A stretch of DNA of 64,000 nucleotides from Luteimonas arsenica (GCF_004352825.1 NZ_SJRW01000002.1:434001-498000); one strand, 5' to 3'; shown: positions 28,083 through 38,700, counted from the first letter of the stretch. Translations and numbers: made by a program. Notes: generated by a model from the sequence alone, not told the origin.

Positions 28083-29421
28083 CATCGCGCCCGCGGCGCC
28101 GCACGCGACCGCCACCGGATGGCGCTGGGCCCCGCACTGGGTGCTGGCCTTCGTCGCGCTGTGGCCGGCCCCCGGCTATGCCGAGGCGATCGTGGTGCTG
28201 GGAGCGCTGACGGCGATCATCAAGCTCGGCACCAGCCGCTTCCGCGGCGGCGCCCAGCTGCTGAGCGGCCCGGCCTGGGCGCTGACCAGCGTGCTGTTCT
28301 TCGCCTACTGGCTGCCGGAACTGCTGTCGGCGGTGGGCTCGGTCGACGCCGGGCGCGCGTTGCGCGAGGCCGCGGTCGACCTGCGCTACCTGCCCTTCCT
28401 CTGGCTGGTGGCGATCGCCGTGGCCGACGACCGCGGCCGGCGCCTGACCTTCACCGGCCTGGCCGTGATCGTCGGGATCTGGACGCTGGACGCGCTGGTC
28501 GAGGTGGTCTTCGACGCCAGCCCGCTGTTCTGGGGCATCGACGCCGCCAAGCAGGCGATCAGCGGCCGGCCGATGTGCGACCTCGACGAGTTGGCGCGCG
28601 CCGATCGCCTGGGCGGCGTGCTCGGGCCCTGCAACCTCAAGCTCGGCCTGGTGCTGGCCAGCCTGTCGCCGTTCGCGCTGTATGCCGCGGGGCGCCGCTG
28701 GCGCACCGCCGGCTGGGTGCTCGCGGCCGCGGCGATCGGCGTGGTCATCGTGTTTGCCGGCTCGCGCGCGTCCTGGCTGACCTATGCCCTGGTGCTGCTG
28801 CTGTCGGGCTGGCGCCTGCTGGGCTGGCGGCGGCTGCTGCTGGTGTTCGCGATCGGCGTGGTGGCGACGGTGGCGATCAGCCTGGCTTCGCCCGAAGTGC
28901 GCGGCCGATTCGAGCGCACCACCCAGGCTTTCCAGGACAACGAGGCCGGCGTCGACGCCGCGCTGTCCGGGCGCACGCGGATCTGGGGCGCGGCGCTGTG
29001 CATGGTGCGCGAGCACCCGGTCAATGGCGTCGGCGCGCGCGGTTTCCGCGAAGCCTTCCCGGCCTGCGACCCCGAGGATGGGGCGATCGCCGCCTGGGGC
29101 GAGGGCCCCGCGCTGCACGCGCACCAGATCGTGCTCGAGGTGCTGAGCGAGACCGGCATCGTCGGCCTGCTGCTATGGCTGTCGGGCGTGGCCCTGGCCC
29201 TGCGCGCGTGGCGCTATGCCAGCGCCGCGGCGCGCCGGCGCGCCGGCCCGGCGATGCTGGCGCTGCTGGTCACCGTGTTCCCGCTCAACACCCACCTGGC
29301 CTTCTATTCGACCTTCTGGGGTGCGCTGACCCTGATGCTGGCCGCGCTCTACGCCGGCAGCCTGCTGGCGCGCGCCGGCGACGCGGACGAAGGCGCTGCG
29401 TCCGCGCCGCCGCCTCAGTAG
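28066..29421 (+). CDS. O-antigen ligase family protein (WaaL-like)
   Basis: The 451-residue polytopic protein of the Wzy/WaaL type has 10-12 helices. A large periplasmic loop lies around residues 295-350, with GRTRIWGAALCMVREHP and GVGARGFREAFP, and a following HAHQIVLEVLSETGIVGL. NTHLAFYSTFWGAL near the C-terminus matches the end of ligases. It would join O-polysaccharide or another glycan to lipid A-core in the periplasm. ATG 28066 lies inside the preceding glycosyltransferase gene. Its 3' end converges with and overlaps the acyltransferase gene by 7 bp. Confidence 0.85.
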   Translation: MTNSADIAPAAPHATATGWRWAPHWVLAFVALWPAPGYAEAIVVLGALTAIIKLGTSRFRGGAQLLSGPAWALTSVLFFAYWLPELLSAVGSVDAGRALREAAVDLRYLPFLWLVAIAVADDRGRRLTFTGLAVIVGIWTLDALVEVVFDASPLFWGIDAAKQAISGRPMCDLDELARADRLGGVLGPCNLKLGLVLASLSPFALYAAGRRWRTAGWVLAAAAIGVVIVFAGSRASWLTYALVLLLSGWRLLGWRRLLLVFAIGVVATVAISLASPEVRGRFERTTQAFQDNEAGVDAALSGRTRIWGAALCMVREHPVNGVGARGFREAFPACDPEDGAIAAWGEGPALHAHQIVLEVLSETGIVGLLLWLSGVALALRAWRYASAAARRRAGPAMLALLVTVFPLNTHLAFYSTFWGALTLMLAALYAGSLLARAGDADEGAASAPPPQ

Positions 29422-30320
29422 GCGGAGCCGCCGTCGGGCTGGCGCTTGAAGCGCCGGTGGATCCAGAGGTACTGCTCCGGCGCCGCCCGCGCCATGGTTT
29501 CGATCGCGGCCATGACCTCGGCGGTGTCGGCGGTGGCATCGCGCGAGGGATAGCCCTCGCTGGCCGGGAACAGGCGAAGCGTGTAGCCGCCGTCGTCGCG
29601 ACGCGCGTGCTGGTAGAACAGCACCGTCGCACCCGACATGCGCGCGAGCTGGTGGGTCGAGGTCAGGCTGTGCGCGGGACGGCCGAAGAAGGGCACGTAG
29701 ACCGCATCGCCGCGGCTCGGGTCCTGGTCGGGCGCGTACCAGAGCAGGCCGCCGCGCTTGAGGTGGCGCACGCTGCCGCGCAGGTCCTGCTTGGGGAACA
29801 TCGCCGCGGCGTAGCGTGCGCGGCCGCGCTTCACCGCCCATTCCATCACCGGCTGCGCATGCGGCCGGTACATGCCGGCCAGCGGCACGTGGTCGCACAT
29901 CAGCCGCCCGCAGACCTCGAGCGTGGTGAAGTGGCCGCTGACCACGATCACCCCGCGGCCGCCGGCGCGCGCGGCCTCCATGTGCTCAAGGCCCTCGACC
30001 ACCAGGCCGCGGCGCAGCGGTTCCACCGAGCCCCACCAGGCGCGCGCGAATTCGAACAGGCCGATGCCGATGGCGGCGAAGTGGCGGCGCAGCAGGGCCT
30101 CGCGCGCGGCTGCGTCGAGTTCCGGGAAGCACAGTTCGATGTTGCGCGCGGCAACGCGCCGCCGCGAAGGCAGCGCGCGCAGCAGCAGGCCGCCCATGCC
30201 GCGGCCGAGTGCGCGCTGCAGCGGCCAGGGCAGGCGAGCGAGCAGCGCCATCGCGCCGATGCCCAGCCAGGTCGGCCAGTGCCGTGGTCCCAGCGGCGGT
30301 TTGTCCTGTGCTCCAGCCAT
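29415..30320 (-). CDS. lpxL: Lysophospholipid acyltransferase family, lipid A acyltransferase (LpxL/HtrB-like)
   Basis: This inner-membrane enzyme of 301 residues adds a secondary acyl chain to Kdo2-lipid A or a related lipid. The catalytic HX4E is in VSGHFTTLEVCGRL near 128-141, followed by RPHAQPVMEW, GLLWYAPDQDPSRGDAV near 205 and VPFFGRPAHSLTSTHQLA near 222. An N-terminal hydrophobic anchor is visible (WLGIGAMALLARLPW). It is divergent from waaA (68 bp), the gene that makes its Kdo-bearing substrate. Whether the acyl chain is laurate or other cannot be told. Confidence 0.9.
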   Translation of the reverse strand: MAGAQDKPPLGPRHWPTWLGIGAMALLARLPWPLQRALGRGMGGLLLRALPSRRRVAARNIELCFPELDAAAREALLRRHFAAIGIGLFEFARAWWGSVEPLRRGLVVEGLEHMEAARAGGRGVIVVSGHFTTLEVCGRLMCDHVPLAGMYRPHAQPVMEWAVKRGRARYAAAMFPKQDLRGSVRHLKRGGLLWYAPDQDPSRGDAVYVPFFGRPAHSLTSTHQLARMSGATVLFYQHARRDDGGYTLRLFPASEGYPSRDATADTAEVMAAIETMARAAPEQYLWIHRRFKRQPDGGSAY

Positions 30321-30388
30321 GGAGGGATTCTACCGGGCGTTGCGTCGGCGTCCGCCCGCTGCCGCGGTGGCTTCGCTATCCTTGGCGC

Positions 30389-31696
30389 ATGGAGGCCGCC
30401 CCCCGAGACCGCGCCGTCGAACGCCTGTTGCGCGGCCTGTATTCGGCCGTGCTGTACGTGCTCGTCCCGGTCACCGTCTATCACCTGATCTGGCGCGGCT
30501 TCCGCCAGGCCGAGTACCTGGAGCGCTGGGGTGAGCGTTATGCCGCCTATGGCACGCCGCCACTGGAGGAAGGCTGCATCTGGGTGCACGCGGTCTCGGT
30601 GGGCGAGGTCAACGCCGCCGCGCCGCTGGTCAACGCCCTGCTGGAGCAGCGGCCGGACCAGCGCCTGCTGGTCACCACCATCACCCCGACCGGCTCGGCG
30701 CGCGTGCGCGCGCTCTGGGGCGATCGCGTCGAGCACGTCTACCTGCCCTACGATCTGTCGGGCGCGGTGCGCAGGTTCCTCGGCCACTTCCGTCCGCGGC
30801 TGGCGCTGGTGATGGAAACCGAGCTCTGGCCCAACCTGCTGTTCTGCTGCCGCGACCATGGCGTGCCCGCCTACCTCGTCAATGCGCGGCTGTCGGAGCG
30901 CTCGCTGCGCGGTTATCGCGTGCTGCGGCCGCTGGTGGGTCGCGCGCTGCGCACCCTGTCTCGGGTGGCGGCGCAGTCCGAGGCCGACGGCGAGCGTTTC
31001 GTGCGGCTGGGTGCGCTGCCCGATGCAGTGTCGGTGCTAGGCAACCTCAAGTTCGACATCAAGGTCGACGACGCCGTTCGCCGCACCGCGGCGGCCTTCC
31101 GGGAACACGACGGCGGCCGGATCGCCTGGATCGCCGCCAGTACCCATCCAGAGGAAGAGGCCGCGGTGATCGCCATCCACCGCCGGCTGCGCACGCGCTG
31201 GCCGGGCCTGGTCCTGCTGTGGGCGCCGCGCCATCCCGAGCGCTTCCGGCCGGTGGCCCAGGCCTGCGTCGAGGCCGGCTGGCGGGTGGCCACGCGCAAG
31301 CTCACGCAGTGGCCGGATGCCGAGGACGACGTATTCGTCATCGACACCCTGGGCGAGCTGGTGCACTTCTATGCCTGCGCACAGGTCGCCTTCGTCGGCG
31401 GGAGCCTGCAGGCGGTGGGCGGGCACAACCTGCTCGAACCCGCGGCCCTGGGCGTGGCCGTGGTCACCGGGCCGCACCTGCACAACTTCGCCGACATCGC
31501 GCAGCGGATGGAGGATGCCGGCGCGCTGCGCATCGGCGCCGATGCCGAGGCCGTGGGTGCGGAGCTCGAGGCCCTGCTGGCCGACGACGCGGCGCGCGCG
31601 GCGATGGCGGACGCAGGCCTGCGCTTGGTGAAAGAAGGGCGGGGCGCGCTGGCGCGGACCCTGGAAATGATCACGCCGGAGCTTCCTCCGGCGTGA
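30389..31696 (+). CDS. waaA: 3-deoxy-D-manno-octulosonic acid transferase
   Basis: KdtA/WaaA transfers Kdo from CMP-Kdo to lipid IVA at the cytosolic face of the inner membrane. The 435-residue GT30 protein has an N-terminal anchor helix (LYSAVLYVLVPVTVYHLIW), WVHAVSVGEVNAAAPLV with the acceptor-site glutamate near 74, METELWPNLLFCC near 143-155, RLSERSLRGYRVL near 170, and the CMP-Kdo site region FVGGSLQAVGGHNLLEPAA near 338-356. ATG 30389 precedes the anchor helix directly. The gene ends in a hairpin shared with the converging tolC gene. Confidence 0.96.
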   Translation: MEAAPRDRAVERLLRGLYSAVLYVLVPVTVYHLIWRGFRQAEYLERWGERYAAYGTPPLEEGCIWVHAVSVGEVNAAAPLVNALLEQRPDQRLLVTTITPTGSARVRALWGDRVEHVYLPYDLSGAVRRFLGHFRPRLALVMETELWPNLLFCCRDHGVPAYLVNARLSERSLRGYRVLRPLVGRALRTLSRVAAQSEADGERFVRLGALPDAVSVLGNLKFDIKVDDAVRRTAAAFREHDGGRIAWIAASTHPEEEAAVIAIHRRLRTRWPGLVLLWAPRHPERFRPVAQACVEAGWRVATRKLTQWPDAEDDVFVIDTLGELVHFYACAQVAFVGGSLQAVGGHNLLEPAALGVAVVTGPHLHNFADIAQRMEDAGALRIGADAEAVGAELEALLADDAARAAMADAGLRLVKEGRGALARTLEMITPELPPA

Positions 31697-31697
31697 T
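31670..31697. terminator. Hairpin terminator shared by waaA and tolC
   Basis: ATCACGCCGGA and TCCGGCGTGAT form a perfect 11-bp stem around GCTTCC. The structure contains the last codons and the stop of waaA and lies 23 bp from the stop of the converging tolC. No T-tract is seen, so it may rely on Rho or stabilise the mRNA ends. Confidence 0.55.
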
Positions 31698-31720
31698 CGG
31701 GTGTCGCCTGGTCGCGGGGC

Positions 31721-33070
31721 TCAGCCGCCGCTGCCCACCTGGGTGTCCGGCATTGCCGCCTCGGCGGACAGCAGCAGGTTGATCTCGCGCACGTCGTCGA
31801 TGCCGAGCGTGCCGGCGGCCTGGGCCAGCAGCAGGCGGTTCTGCAGGTAGTTGTAGCGGGCCAGCGCGTACTGCTGTTCGGCGTTGAACAGGTTCTGCTG
31901 GTTGATCAGCACGTCGACCACGGTGCGGGTACCGACTTCCAGGCCGACCTGCGAGGCCTCGTAGGCGCTGCGCGCGGAGACCAGTGCCTGGCGGCGGGCC
32001 TCGATCTCGCTGACGCCGGCCACGACGGTCTGGTAGGCGTTGCGGGTGTTGCGGTCGAGCGAGCGGCGGGCCTGCTCCAGGTACTGCTCGGAGATGTCGC
32101 GGCGCGACAGCGCCTGGCGGACCTGGGACTGGGTGGCGCCGCCGGCGAAGATCGGCACGGTCAGGGTCAGGCCCACGCTGTGGCCTTCGCCGGTCGAGGT
32201 GCCGGTGCCGCCACCGGTGCCCAGGTCGCCCCAGGCCGCGCCGTTGTCGTAGCCGGCGCCCAGGGTCAGCCGCGGCAGGTGGCCGGCGCGGGCGGTGGCC
32301 ACGCTGTGCTCGGCCGCGCTCACGTTGTACTCGGCCGCGCGCAGCGAGGGGTTGTTCTCGCTGGCGGTGGCCAGCCAGCGCTCCAGGCCATTGCCTTCCG
32401 GCGCCTGCGGCTGGAAGTCCTCGGGCAGGGCGCGCAGGCTGCGCACCGGGCGGCCGGTGATCTCGGCCAGCGCCTGGTAGGCGTCTTCCAGTGCGTTGCG
32501 CGCGAGGATGGTGTTGGCGCGGGCGGCGTCGTACTGGGCGCGGGCCTCGTGCACGTCGGTGATCGGCGCCAGGCCGACCTCCAGGCGCTTGTCGGCGAAG
32601 TCGAACTGCTTCTGCAGCGCGGCCTCGGCGGCTTCGGCGGCGGCCAGGGTCTCGATCGACACCAGCACGTTGAAGTAGGCGGCCGAGGTGCGGGTGATCA
32701 GCTCGTGGTTGGCGGCCTCGAGGTCGAAGCCGGCGGCGGTGTCCAGGTCGCGCTGCGCGCGCAGGTTGGAGATCGCGCCCAGGTCGAACACGGTCTGGCT
32801 CAGGTCCACGCCGACGCTGCGCCTGCGCGCGTCGCCGTCCACGCCGGCGGCGTAGCTGCGGCTGAGCGAGGCGCTGCCGTTGATCTGCGGCAGCAGTGCG
32901 GCGCGCGCCTGCACGCGGCCTTCGCGCGAGATGTCGCGGTTGGCTTCGGAGATCGCCAGCTGGGTGTCGCTGTTGCGTGCCAGCTCGTAGGTCTGCAGCA
33001 GGTCTTCGGCCGAGGCCGCGGCGGGCACCAGGGCGAGGATGAGCGCGAGGGCGAGGGGGCGACGGGTCAT
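31721..33070 (-). CDS. tolC: TolC family outer-membrane efflux protein
   Basis: The 449-residue outer-membrane channel has a signal peptide (MTRRPLALALILALVPAAASA) and the two-fold TolC repeat. Repeat starts are visible at DLLQTYELARNSDTQLAISE near 23 and in NNPSLRAAEYNVSAAEHSV near 235. LEVGLAPITDVHEARAQYD near 158 and VGLEVGTRTVVDVLINQQN near 380 are the paired helix-end motifs. It serves as exit duct for RND pumps or type I secretion. An RND operon lies 1.5 kb away and an RTX protein at 50228-51799 would need such a duct. Confidence 0.95.
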   Translation of the reverse strand: MTRRPLALALILALVPAAASAEDLLQTYELARNSDTQLAISEANRDISREGRVQARAALLPQINGSASLSRSYAAGVDGDARRRSVGVDLSQTVFDLGAISNLRAQRDLDTAAGFDLEAANHELITRTSAAYFNVLVSIETLAAAEAAEAALQKQFDFADKRLEVGLAPITDVHEARAQYDAARANTILARNALEDAYQALAEITGRPVRSLRALPEDFQPQAPEGNGLERWLATASENNPSLRAAEYNVSAAEHSVATARAGHLPRLTLGAGYDNGAAWGDLGTGGGTGTSTGEGHSVGLTLTVPIFAGGATQSQVRQALSRRDISEQYLEQARRSLDRNTRNAYQTVVAGVSEIEARRQALVSARSAYEASQVGLEVGTRTVVDVLINQQNLFNAEQQYALARYNYLQNRLLLAQAAGTLGIDDVREINLLLSAEAAMPDTQVGSGG

Positions 33071-33095
33071 CGGGGGATCCTTGTAGGGGCGGCGG

Positions 33096-33749
33096 TCAGA
33101 ACGCGAACGCCGGGACCGGCGCTGCGCCTGCCAGGTAGGCGAGGTCGGTTTCGAACAACGATTCAAGGCGCGGGCCGTTGACGTCGGCGTGCACGAGCAC
33201 CGCCTCCATCGCCGGCGCGCGGCCGCGCACGATGAACATGCGGCCGCCGGGGCGCAGCCAGCCGAGGAAGCGTTCGGGGATCGCGTCCACCGCGCCACCG
33301 ACCAGGATGGCGTCGAACTGGCGGCCCGGCTCCCAGGCGAAGGCGTCGGCGTGCACGGCCGAGACGCTGGTGGCGCCCTGCCCCAGCAGCGTCGCCTGCG
33401 CGGCGGTGGCCAGGTCCTCGTGGCGCTCGATCGTCGTCACCGAGCGCGCCAGGCGCCCGAGGCAGGCGGCGGTGAAGCCGCTGCCGGTGCCGATCTCGAG
33501 CACGTCCTCCGAACCTTCGAGCGCCAGTGCCTGTAGGGCGCGGCCCTCGACCACCGGCTTCAGCATCGATTCGCCGTGCGCCAGCGGCAGCGCGATGTCG
33601 GTATAGGCCAGCGCGCGGTGCACGGCCGGCGCGAAGGCCTCGCGCGGAAGCCGCAGGAGGACGTCGAGCACGCGCGGGTCGAGCACGTCCCAGGGGCGGA
33701 CCTGCTGCTCGACCATGGCTTCACGGGCTTTGGCGAAATCGAGGGTCAT
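33096..33749 (-). CDS. pcm: Protein-L-isoaspartate O-methyltransferase family protein
   Basis: This cytosolic SAM-dependent methyltransferase of 217 residues would repair isoaspartyl residues. MVEQQVRPWDVLDPRVL near 12-28, LLRLPREAFAPAVHRALAY and MLKPVVEGRALQAL near 62-75 are family sequence, and VLEIGTGSGFTAACLG near 84-99 is SAM motif I. It lies 25 bp upstream of tolC on the same strand, so the two probably share a transcript. Xanthomonads commonly keep this pcm-tolC arrangement. Confidence 0.93.
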   Translation of the reverse strand: MTLDFAKAREAMVEQQVRPWDVLDPRVLDVLLRLPREAFAPAVHRALAYTDIALPLAHGESMLKPVVEGRALQALALEGSEDVLEIGTGSGFTAACLGRLARSVTTIERHEDLATAAQATLLGQGATSVSAVHADAFAWEPGRQFDAILVGGAVDAIPERFLGWLRPGGRMFIVRGRAPAMEAVLVHADVNGPRLESLFETDLAYLAGAAPVPAFAF

Positions 33750-33880
33750 GGTGTCGGGGCCTGGCTGGTCGGGGTGACCGGCCATTTTACTGGGAATCCT
33801 GCGGCGTGGCGTTGACAGCATCGCCGCGGCCGCGGTCGTGGATTGAGTGCCGGAAGTCACCGGGCCGGGTGGCGGCGGCG

Positions 33881-34537
33881 TCAGGGCGCAGGGGGCGGGG
33901 CATAGGCGCGAAGGAACATGTCGACGGTGGCGGCGATGTGGGCCTCGGCGTCGTAGCCGGGCGGGGCGCCGCAGCCCATCAGCAGACGCGGATGCAGGTC
34001 GCCCTTGAGCAGGGCGAAGAACTGTCCCGCGGCCCGCGCGAAGTCGTCCACGGCGAGTTCGCCGGCGGCGGTGCGCCGTTCCAGCAGCGCCGCGAACCCG
34101 GCCTGGAGGTGGCCGGCGCCGGCGTTCCAGAACATGTCCGGCAGCTGCGAGCCCACGGGCACCGGCGTGCACATCAGGCGGAAGGCGGAGACCGCCTCGG
34201 GCGAGGCGATCAGCGCGTGCACCGCGCGCGCGATGCCCAGCAGGCGCGGCCGCAGCGGCTGTTCGGGCGCGGGGGTGAACAGCGCCGCGGGCACCTGCTC
34301 GTCGCAGTAGTGCTCGACGGCTTCGACGAACAAGGCTTCCTTGTCGCCGAAATGGCTGTACACGGTGAGCTTGGACACCCCGGCCCGGGCGGCGATCTGG
34401 TCCATGCTCACGCCCTCGAAGCCGTGCGCCAGGAACATGCACTTGGCGGCCTCGAGGATCGAGGCGCGCTTGGCGAGGTCCTTGGGGCGTCCGGGTGCGG
34501 GGCGCTGGGGTGCCTGGCTGTCGCTTGGCTTGGGCAT
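33881..34537 (-). CDS. TetR/AcrR family regulator of the divergent RND pump
   Basis: The 218-residue regulator has an N-terminal helix-turn-helix: ILEAAKCMFLAHGFEGVSMD near 27-46, then IAARAGVSKLTVYSHFGDKEALF near 48-70 (shown in part). The ligand domain is AcrR-like (C-terminal). It is transcribed away from the RND operon across 83 bp that contain AT-richer sequence, the expected operator site. No clean palindrome could be identified there. Repression of the pump genes and of itself is inferred from the divergent layout. Confidence 0.9.
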   Translation of the reverse strand: MPKPSDSQAPQRPAPGRPKDLAKRASILEAAKCMFLAHGFEGVSMDQIAARAGVSKLTVYSHFGDKEALFVEAVEHYCDEQVPAALFTPAPEQPLRPRLLGIARAVHALIASPEAVSAFRLMCTPVPVGSQLPDMFWNAGAGHLQAGFAALLERRTAAGELAVDDFARAAGQFFALLKGDLHPRLLMGCGAPPGYDAEAHIAATVDMFLRAYAPPPAP

Positions 34538-34620
34538 CGATAAATACTGGACCGTGGAGTTTGGTAACTATAGCATTCGCCGACCCGGAACAGGGCCGCA
34601 GGCCTGCAGCAGGAGCTCCC

Positions 34621-35721
34621 ATGTCGTCTATGCGCGGAATCTGCTGTGCGGTGGCCGTTTCCCTGGTGCTTGCGCTGAGCGCCTGCGGCGGCGACAGGGC
34701 CGAACCGGCGCCCGCGCGCCCCGTGCTTGTAGCCCAGCCGCAGTCCGCGCCGGGCGTCGCCCGCAGCTTCCCGGGCGAGGTCCGCGCGCGCGAGGAAAGC
34801 CCGCTGGCCTTCCGCGTGGGCGGCGAGCTGGTGCGGCGCGAGGTCGATGTCGGCGACCGGGTCGTCCGCGGCCAGCTGCTGGCGGTGATCGATCCCGGCG
34901 ACTTCCAGGCCCAGGCCCGCGCCGCCGAGGCCCAGCTCTCGGCCGCGGAGGCGCAGCTCAAGCGCGCCGCGGCTGATCGCGCCCGCTACGCCGCGCTGGC
35001 CGCGGACCAACTGGTCAGCCGCTCGACGATGGACGCGCAAGAGGCCGCCTGGCGCGCCGCCGAGGGCGAGGTCCGCGCCGCCCGCGCCCAGGTCGAGGTC
35101 GCGCGCAACCAGACCGGCTACGCCGAACTGCGTGCGCCGGCCGACGGCGTGGTCGCCAGTCGCCAGGCCGAGGCCGGCCAGGTGGTCGCGGCCGGGCAGG
35201 CGGTGTTCACGCTGGCCGGCGACGACGGCCGCGAGGTGGCGATCGCGCTGCCGGAATCGGCGGTCGGCGACTACGCGGTGGGGCAGGTGGTGGAGGTCGA
35301 ACTGTGGAATGCGCCGGGCGAACGCCTGCGCGGGCGGTTCCGCGAGATCTCGCCGGCCGCCGACCCGGCCGCGCGCACCTATGCCGCGCGCGTGGCGATC
35401 GACGAGGCCGACGCCGCGCGCGTCGCGCTGGGGCAGAGTGCCAAGGTGCATGCCGCCCACGAGGGTTCGGCGCTGTCGGTGCCGCTTTCGGCGGTGCAGG
35501 CCGCTGACGGTGGCGGGGCGTCGGTCTGGGTGTTCGCGGATGGCCGCGTGCATGCGGTCGCGATCGATGCCGGCGACTTCGGCGCCGAGCAGGTGCCGGT
35601 GGTCGCCGGCCTGTCGCCGGACGACTGGGTGGTGGTGGCCGGCGGCCACCTGCTGCGCGAAGGCCAGGAGGTCACCGCGGTCGACCGGCAAAATCGCGCG
35701 GTCGTGGCGCCGGCGCGATGA
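34621..35721 (+). CDS. RND efflux periplasmic adaptor (membrane fusion) lipoprotein
   Basis: The 366-residue adaptor starts with a lipoprotein signal ending LALSAC (Cys22). It contains the biotinyl-like half FRVGGELVRREVDVGDRVVRG near 61-81, a coiled hairpin near 100-160 (AEAQLSAAEAQLKRAAADRA and AARAQVEVARNQTGY), the second lipoyl half APADGVVASRQAEAGQVVAAG, then beta-barrel and proximal domains. CAGGAG precedes the ATG. It ends in a 4-bp overlap with the pump gene, so the two are translationally coupled. Confidence 0.95.
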   Translation: MSSMRGICCAVAVSLVLALSACGGDRAEPAPARPVLVAQPQSAPGVARSFPGEVRAREESPLAFRVGGELVRREVDVGDRVVRGQLLAVIDPGDFQAQARAAEAQLSAAEAQLKRAAADRARYAALAADQLVSRSTMDAQEAAWRAAEGEVRAARAQVEVARNQTGYAELRAPADGVVASRQAEAGQVVAAGQAVFTLAGDDGREVAIALPESAVGDYAVGQVVEVELWNAPGERLRGRFREISPAADPAARTYAARVAIDEADAARVALGQSAKVHAAHEGSALSVPLSAVQAADGGGASVWVFADGRVHAVAIDAGDFGAEQVPVVAGLSPDDWVVVAGGHLLREGQEVTAVDRQNRAVVAPAR

Positions 35722-38700
35722 GCGGCGGGTCCCGCTTCAACCTGTCGGAATGGGCGCTGCGCAACCGCAGCCTGGTCCTGTACGTGATGCTGGTCGCCGC
35801 CCTGGTCGGCGCCTGGTCCTACCGGCAGCTCGGCCAGTCCGAGGATCCGCCCTTCACCTTCAAGGCCATGGTGGTGCGCACCCTGTGGCCGGGCGCCACC
35901 GCCGACGAGGTCGCACGCCAGGTCACCGACCGCATCGAGCGCGCGGTGATGGAAACCGGCCGCTACGAGATGGTCCGCTCGTACTCGCGGCCGGGCGAAT
36001 CGCAGGTGATCTTCATGGCCGCGGACTCGCTGCCCTCGCGCGATGTTCCCGACCTCTGGTACCAGGTGCGCAAGAAGGTCGGCGACATTCGCGCCACGCT
36101 GCCGTCGGAGGTCATCGGGCCCTTCTTCAACGACGAGTTCGGCGACACCTTCGGCAACATCTACGCGCTGACCGGCGAAGGTTTCGACTACGCCGTGCTC
36201 AAGGACTACGCCGAACGCATCGAGCTGGAACTGCAGCGCCAGCCCGACGTCGGCAAGGTCGAGCTGATCGGCCTGCAGGACGAAAAGGTCTTCATCGAGG
36301 CCAGCAACGCCCGCCTGGCCAACCTCGGCGTGCCGCTGGCGGCGGTGCAGCAGGCGCTGTCGCAGCAGAACGCGGTGGCGGCGGCCGGCTTCGTCGAGAC
36401 CGGGAGCGATCGCGTGCAGCTGCGCGTGGATGGCGCCTTCCGTTCGATCGACGACATCCGCGCGCTGCCGGTGCGCGCCGGCGACCGCACCCTGCGCCTG
36501 GGCGACGTGGCCGAGGTCAGCCGCGGCTACGCCGACCCCGCCGCGCCGCGGATGCGCTTCATGGGCGAAGACGCGATCGGCATCGGCGTGGCCCTGCGCG
36601 ACGGCGGCGACATCCTCGCGCTGGGCGAGACGCTGGCGTCGGAGGCCGAGCGCCTGCAGGCCACGCTGCCGCTGGGCATGGCGCTGCACAAGGTGTCCGA
36701 CCAACCGGCCGCGGTGCGCGAGTCGGTGGGCGAGTTCGTGAAGGTGCTGGTCGAGGCGGTGGTGATCGTGCTGCTGGTCTGCTTCTTCTCGCTGGGCCTG
36801 CGCACCGGCCTGGTGGTGGCGGTGTCGATCCCGCTGGTGCTGGCGATGACCTTCGCCGCGATGCACTGGTTCGGCATCGGCCTGCACAAGGTCTCGCTGG
36901 GCGCCCTGGTGCTGGCGCTGGGCCTGCTGGTGGACGACGCCATCATCGCGGTGGAGATGATGGCCATCCGCATGGAGCAGGGCGACAGCCGGCTGGCGGC
37001 CGCCGGCTATGCCTGGACGCACACCGCCTTCCCGATGCTGACCGGGACGCTGGTGACCGCGGCGGGCTTCCTGCCGATCGCGACGGCGGCTTCGTCGGTG
37101 GGTGAGTACACGCGCTCGCTGTTCCAGGTGGTGACGATCGCGCTGGTGGTGTCGTGGGTGGCGGCGGTGCTGTTCATTCCGTGGCTGGGCGAGAAGATGC
37201 TGCCCGACCATCCGGCGCAGGCGCACGACCACGACCCCTACCAGCGGCCGTTCTACCGCCGGCTTCGCCGGCTGCTGGACTGGTGCCTGGTGCATCGCTG
37301 GCTGGTGATCGCGGCGACGGTGGCCCTGCTGGTGCTGTCGCTGCTGGGCTTCCGCTTCGTGCCGCAGCAGTTCTTCCCGGATTCGCAGCGGCTGGAGCTG
37401 ATGGTCGACCTGGAGCTGGCCGAGGGCGCTTCGCTGCGCGCGACCGAATCCGCCGCGCTGCGCCTGGAGGACCTGCTGGCCGGGCGCGACGGGATCGACA
37501 ACCACGTCGCCTACATCGGCAGCGGTTCGCCGCGCTTCTACCTGCCGTTGGACCAGCAGCTGCCGCAGACCAACCTGGCGCAGTTCGTGGTGCTGGCGCG
37601 TGACGTCGAATCCCGCGAGGCGCTGCGCGACTGGCTGGTCGACGAGGTGGCGCCGCAGTTTCCCGAGCTGCAGCTGCGCGTGACCCGGCTGGAGAACGGG
37701 CCGCCGGTGGGCTATCCGGTGCAGTTCCGCATCTCCGGAGAACACGCCGACCAGGCGCGCGCGATCGCCCGCGAGGTCGCCGACCGGGTGCGCGAGAACC
37801 CGCACGTCGCCAACGTCAACCTGGACTGGGACGAGCCGAGCAAGGTGGTGCGCCTGGTGGTCGACCAGGAACGCGCGCGGGTGATGGGCGTGGATTCGCA
37901 GCAGTTGGCGCGCTTCCTGTCGGCCTCGCTGTCGGGGCAGGCGGTGAGCGTCTACCGCGAAGGCAACGAACTGATCGAGGTGCTGGTGCGCGGGCCGCTG
38001 GACGAGCGCACCGGCCTGGACGCGCTCGGCGACCTGGTGGTGCACGGGGCCGACGGCCAGCCGGTGCCGCTGTCGCAGGTGGCGCGCCTGGAATACGCCT
38101 TCGAGGACGGCATCATCTGGCACCGCGACCGCCTGCCGACGGTGACCGTGCGCGCCGACGTGCGCGGCGATGCCATGCCGGCGACCGTGGTGGCGCAGGT
38201 CCTGCCGACACTGGAGGGCATCCGCGAGGCCCTGCCGGCGGGCTACCTGCTCGAGACCGGCGGCACCCTGGAGGATTCGGGGCGCGGGCAGGATTCGATC
38301 AAGGCCGGCATGCCGCTGTTCCTGATCGTGGTGGCGACGCTGCTGATGCTGCAGCTGCGCAGCTTCCCGCGCAGCCTGCTGGTGTTCGCCACCGCGCCGC
38401 TGGGGCTGGTCGGCGCCGTGCTGTTCCTGCTGGTGTTCCGCGTGCCCTTCGGTTTCGTGGCCCTGCTGGGCACGATCGCGCTGGCGGGCATGGTGATGCG
38501 CAATTCGATCATCCTGGTCGACCAGATCCAGCAGGACATCGATGCCGGGCATGCGCGCTGGGACGCGGTGATCGATGCCACCGTGCGCCGCTTCCGGCCG
38601 ATCGTGCTGACCGCGCTGGCGGCGATCCTGGCGATGATCCCGCTGTCGCGCAGCGTGTTCTTCGGGCCGATGGCAGTGGCGATCATGGGCGGGCTGACCG

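Noticed and set aside
34538-34620. Operator for the TetR regulator in the TetR-RND gap
   Set aside because: The gap is AT-richer than its surroundings, but no convincing inverted repeat or promoter pair could be aligned.
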